Shown: piece after piece, positions 5,117 through 6,599 of the stretch
How positions within the stretch are numbered: position 1 is the stretch's first letter
Layout of the letters: each line of letters begins with the position of its first letter
NCBI GenBank assembly: GCA_002385675.1
Contig: DGDY01000253.1
Span: 1-6,599 of the forward strand
Direction of reading: 5' to 3'
Length of the DNA stretch: 6,599 bases
From: Anaerolineales bacterium UBA3940
GTDB taxonomy: Bacteria; Chloroflexota; Anaerolineae; Aggregatilineales; UBA3940
Translations under genes and position numbers: made by a program
Notes under the pieces: generated by a model
What the model saw: the letters and a program-made list of their open reading frames with translations, nothing else
Told to the model about the DNA's origin: nothing
Database searches by the model: none

Positions 5117-5221
5117 CTACTCGTTTTCATTTCTCCATAGGAAACTCTCCAATAGAACCGCACTAGCCGCTACTTCTTTGAGCTCTATCTTTGCACTTTT
5201 CGAGTTAACAAATTGAAACAT
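5117..5221 (-). pseudogene. Possible 3' end of a gene cut by the IS, or a 34-codon ORF
   Basis: The minus strand reads MFQFVNSKSAKIELKEVAAS... to a TAG at 5117, ending SFLWRNENE. The stretch is clearly more AT-rich than the genes either side, and its end is convergent with the RHH-like gene, 14 nt away. The frame continues open rightwards into the transposase region, so the true upstream part may have been displaced by IS insertion near 5220. The ATG at 5221 also has a GGAG 4 nt upstream, so a genuine tiny gene cannot be excluded. No family is recognised. Confidence 0.3.
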
Positions 5222-6580
5222 CGCGCTCCAAGTGGTACAAGATCGGTTGCTTAGGCCATCTGGACCAGCGAGGAACGCGATGTCGATACCGATTATTTGC
5301 CTGGATGCGCGATTGCGCCAGTTTTGCGAGACGTTTCGGACGTGCTTCAGCCAACCCCAGTTCAAGTACCTGGTGACCGTACTGCTGGCGCTGATGCTGT
5401 GTCAGGAAACGCATACGCTGACCGGACTGCTGCGCCAAATCGCCGATGGGCAGAGTGTGAGCGGATTGTCGCGGTTTCTGAGCCAGTCGCCGTGGTCGGC
5501 GGCAGATGTAGCAGGGGCCTGGATTGAGCGGTTTCATGAGCAATTGGCTGAGCAGGTGGAGGCAGAACACGAGCGGCAGCGCGGCCACCGTCCGAAAAGC
5601 ACGGGGCGTCCTCGAAAAACGGTGGTGACCGGGTATTTGATTGGGGATGACTCGACGCAGCACAAGCCGAAAGGCAAAAAGATGGGCGGATTGGGCCAGC
5701 ACTACTCGACGACCGCCGAACAACGCGTGACCGGCCACAGTCTGGTGCAGAGCCTGTACGTCTTGTTGGGACGCCGGTGTCCGCTGGCCCCGCAGATGTA
5801 TCGCCAAAAAGCTGTATGTGAACGGGAAGGTGTTCCCTTCCGGAGTAAGGTCGATATGATGGAAGCGACGATTCGAGACTTCCAGCCGGTAGCCAACACC
5901 CTGACCCACGTCCTGGTGGACAGCTGGTATACCTGCAAACGTATCTGGCGCGCGGCCCGGGACCGGGGTTTTCTGATGACCAGTGGGTTGAAGTCCAATC
6001 GGGCGCTGTGGGTGCTCGACGCCCAAGGGCAGGGTCACTGGATGCGCCTGGATGAGTACGCCGCACGCCTGAAACCGGAACAGTACCACAAGCTGACTTG
6101 GCCGAGCCAGGAAGACCCACGCACGGTCTACGTGCATGTAGTTCGCACGCGCGTGCGCAAGCTCTACACCTGCCAGGTCGTCATCACTCGTTTCGCCCTG
6201 GACTGTCCGCTCAAGGCGGTGCGCTACTGGGCCTCCAGTGACCTGGATGCCGATGCGACCACCCTGATCGATCATATCGCCACCCGTTGGGACATCGAGG
6301 TCCTGTTCAGCGATGCCAAAGACTTGCTCGGTCTCGACCACTACCAACTCATGGATGCCACCGCCATCCTGCGTTTCTGGACCCTCGTCATGGCCGCTTA
6401 TGCCTTCCTTGACGAGGAACGCGCTCGCCTGCGTGATGAACGCCACCGGCATATCACGCTCGGTGATGCCCGGCGTGAGGTGCAGCGCTGCCACTGGCGT
6501 CATGTGTTGGACTGGATTCATCAGCAGTTCTTGTCCGGGGTCTCGCCTACTGAGCTACATGCCTTGCTCGCGGCTTGACC
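5222..6580 (+). mobile_element. IS701-like insertion sequence, right end missing
   Basis: The element is recognised by its single DDE transposase gene. The left end is placed near 5220 only because base composition changes there from AT-rich to GC-rich; the exact boundary is uncertain. Terminal inverted repeats cannot be matched, because the genomic sequence stops two bases after the transposase stop and is followed by library adapter. Assemblies commonly break inside multicopy IS elements, so this one is probably repeated in the genome. Confidence 0.6.
5280..6578 (+). CDS. IS701-like DDE transposase
   Basis: This 432-residue cut-and-paste transposase has an RNase H-like catalytic core. The likely catalytic residues are Asp123 or Asp124 (LIGDDSTQHK), Asp214 (HVLVDSWYTCKRI) and Glu340 (TRWDIEVLFSDAKDLLGLDHYQ); the last motif, with W, E, F, K and GLxxY spacing, is characteristic of IS4-related IS701 enzymes. 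The N-terminus (RQFCETFRTCFSQPQFKYLVTVLLALML) and the SGLSRFLSQSPWS segment at about 62-73 form the usual helical DNA-binding part. A Lys/Arg-rich linker lies at 100-114. The ATG at 5280 is preferred to an upstream in-frame GTG at 5232 because GAGGA lies 5 nt before it and family homology begins there. The frame is intact, so the enzyme may be active. The right IS end is not in the window. Confidence 0.93.
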   Translation: MSIPIICLDARLRQFCETFRTCFSQPQFKYLVTVLLALMLCQETHTLTGLLRQIADGQSVSGLSRFLSQSPWSAADVAGAWIERFHEQLAEQVEAEHERQRGHRPKSTGRPRKTVVTGYLIGDDSTQHKPKGKKMGGLGQHYSTTAEQRVTGHSLVQSLYVLLGRRCPLAPQMYRQKAVCEREGVPFRSKVDMMEATIRDFQPVANTLTHVLVDSWYTCKRIWRAARDRGFLMTSGLKSNRALWVLDAQGQGHWMRLDEYAARLKPEQYHKLTWPSQEDPRTVYVHVVRTRVRKLYTCQVVITRFALDCPLKAVRYWASSDLDADATTLIDHIATRWDIEVLFSDAKDLLGLDHYQLMDATAILRFWTLVMAAYAFLDEERARLRDERHRHITLGDARREVQRCHWRHVLDWIHQQFLSGVSPTELHALLAA

Positions 6581-6599
6581 CTGTCTCTTATACACATCT
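6581..6599. other. Nextera/Tn5 mosaic-end adapter, not genomic
   Basis: CTGTCTCTTATACACATCT is exactly the 19-base Tn5 mosaic-end sequence left by Nextera-style tagmentation and read through at the 3' end of short inserts. It occupies precisely the last 19 bases of the window. It is untrimmed library adapter at a contig end; nothing biological should be inferred from it. Confidence 0.96.

Noticed and set aside
5232..5279. GTG start at 5232 extending the transposase by 16 residues
   Set aside because: No ribosome site precedes it, and the added residues do not look like the family N-terminus. The ATG at 5280 has GAGGA at 5-nt spacing.
5205..6521. A very long open frame on the minus strand opposite the transposase
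   Set aside because: It mirrors the transposase gene almost end to end, has no recognisable motif, and long antisense frames are common opposite GC-rich genes. The plus strand has the catalytic motifs and a good ribosome site.
1..6599. CRISPR array, tRNA or rRNA genes
   Set aside because: No regularly spaced repeats of CRISPR length, no tRNA cloverleaf features and no rRNA-like conserved segments were seen on either strand.

Overview
The window is bacterial DNA, most plausibly from a Chloroflexota-type (filamentous green non-sulfur lineage) draft genome. That guess rests only on overall style: high-GC coding sequence, an IS701-like transposase, a MerR/coiled-coil/tail-anchor protein and a mixture of ATG, GTG and TTG starts. 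No ribosomal or other phylogenetic marker is present. The right edge is a contig end: the last 19 bases (6581-6599) are the Tn5 mosaic-end sequence of Nextera-type sequencing libraries and are not genomic.

Left region (1-2428). About 525 bases without a convincing gene are rich in dyad symmetries and short repeats. They lead into a complete tyrosine recombinase (526-1437, TTG start, all six catalytic residues visible). A polysaccharide flippase gene (1459-2397) follows 21 nt downstream on the same strand. It stops after about 312 residues, well short of the family's usual length, and a near-perfect intrinsic terminator begins 5 nt after its stop. The picture is a recombinase linked to a rearranged surface-polysaccharide locus.

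Middle region (2446-3602). A small VanZ-family membrane protein begins 17 nt after the terminator. It meets, tail to tail with a 4-nt overlap, a minus-strand alpha/beta hydrolase that resembles the biphenyl-hydrolase-like/valacyclovirase group (GxSDGG nucleophile elbow).

Right region (3731-5102). Two divergent genes share a compact regulatory region. The minus-strand gene encodes a MerR-type helix-turn-helix, a long coiled coil and a C-terminal membrane segment. The plus-strand gene encodes a ribbon-helix-helix-like N-terminus with a long low-complexity tail. Each promoter has its own candidate operator: a dyad inside the -35/-10 spacer on the minus strand, and two 11-bp direct repeats spaced exactly 21 bp after the plus-strand TATAAT. 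The minus-strand promoter predicts a leaderless mRNA. This architecture (a DNA binder with a membrane tether facing a small RHH DNA binder with iterated sites) recalls RacA/TubY-like and ParR-like DNA-positioning systems. It is the best candidate in the window for an undescribed system, but the function is inferred from architecture only.

Right end (5117-6580). An IS701-like transposase gene (5280-6578) is preceded by an AT-richer stretch. On the minus strand that stretch encodes what may be the tail of a gene interrupted by the IS. The IS right end is missing because the contig stops two bases after the transposase stop codon.
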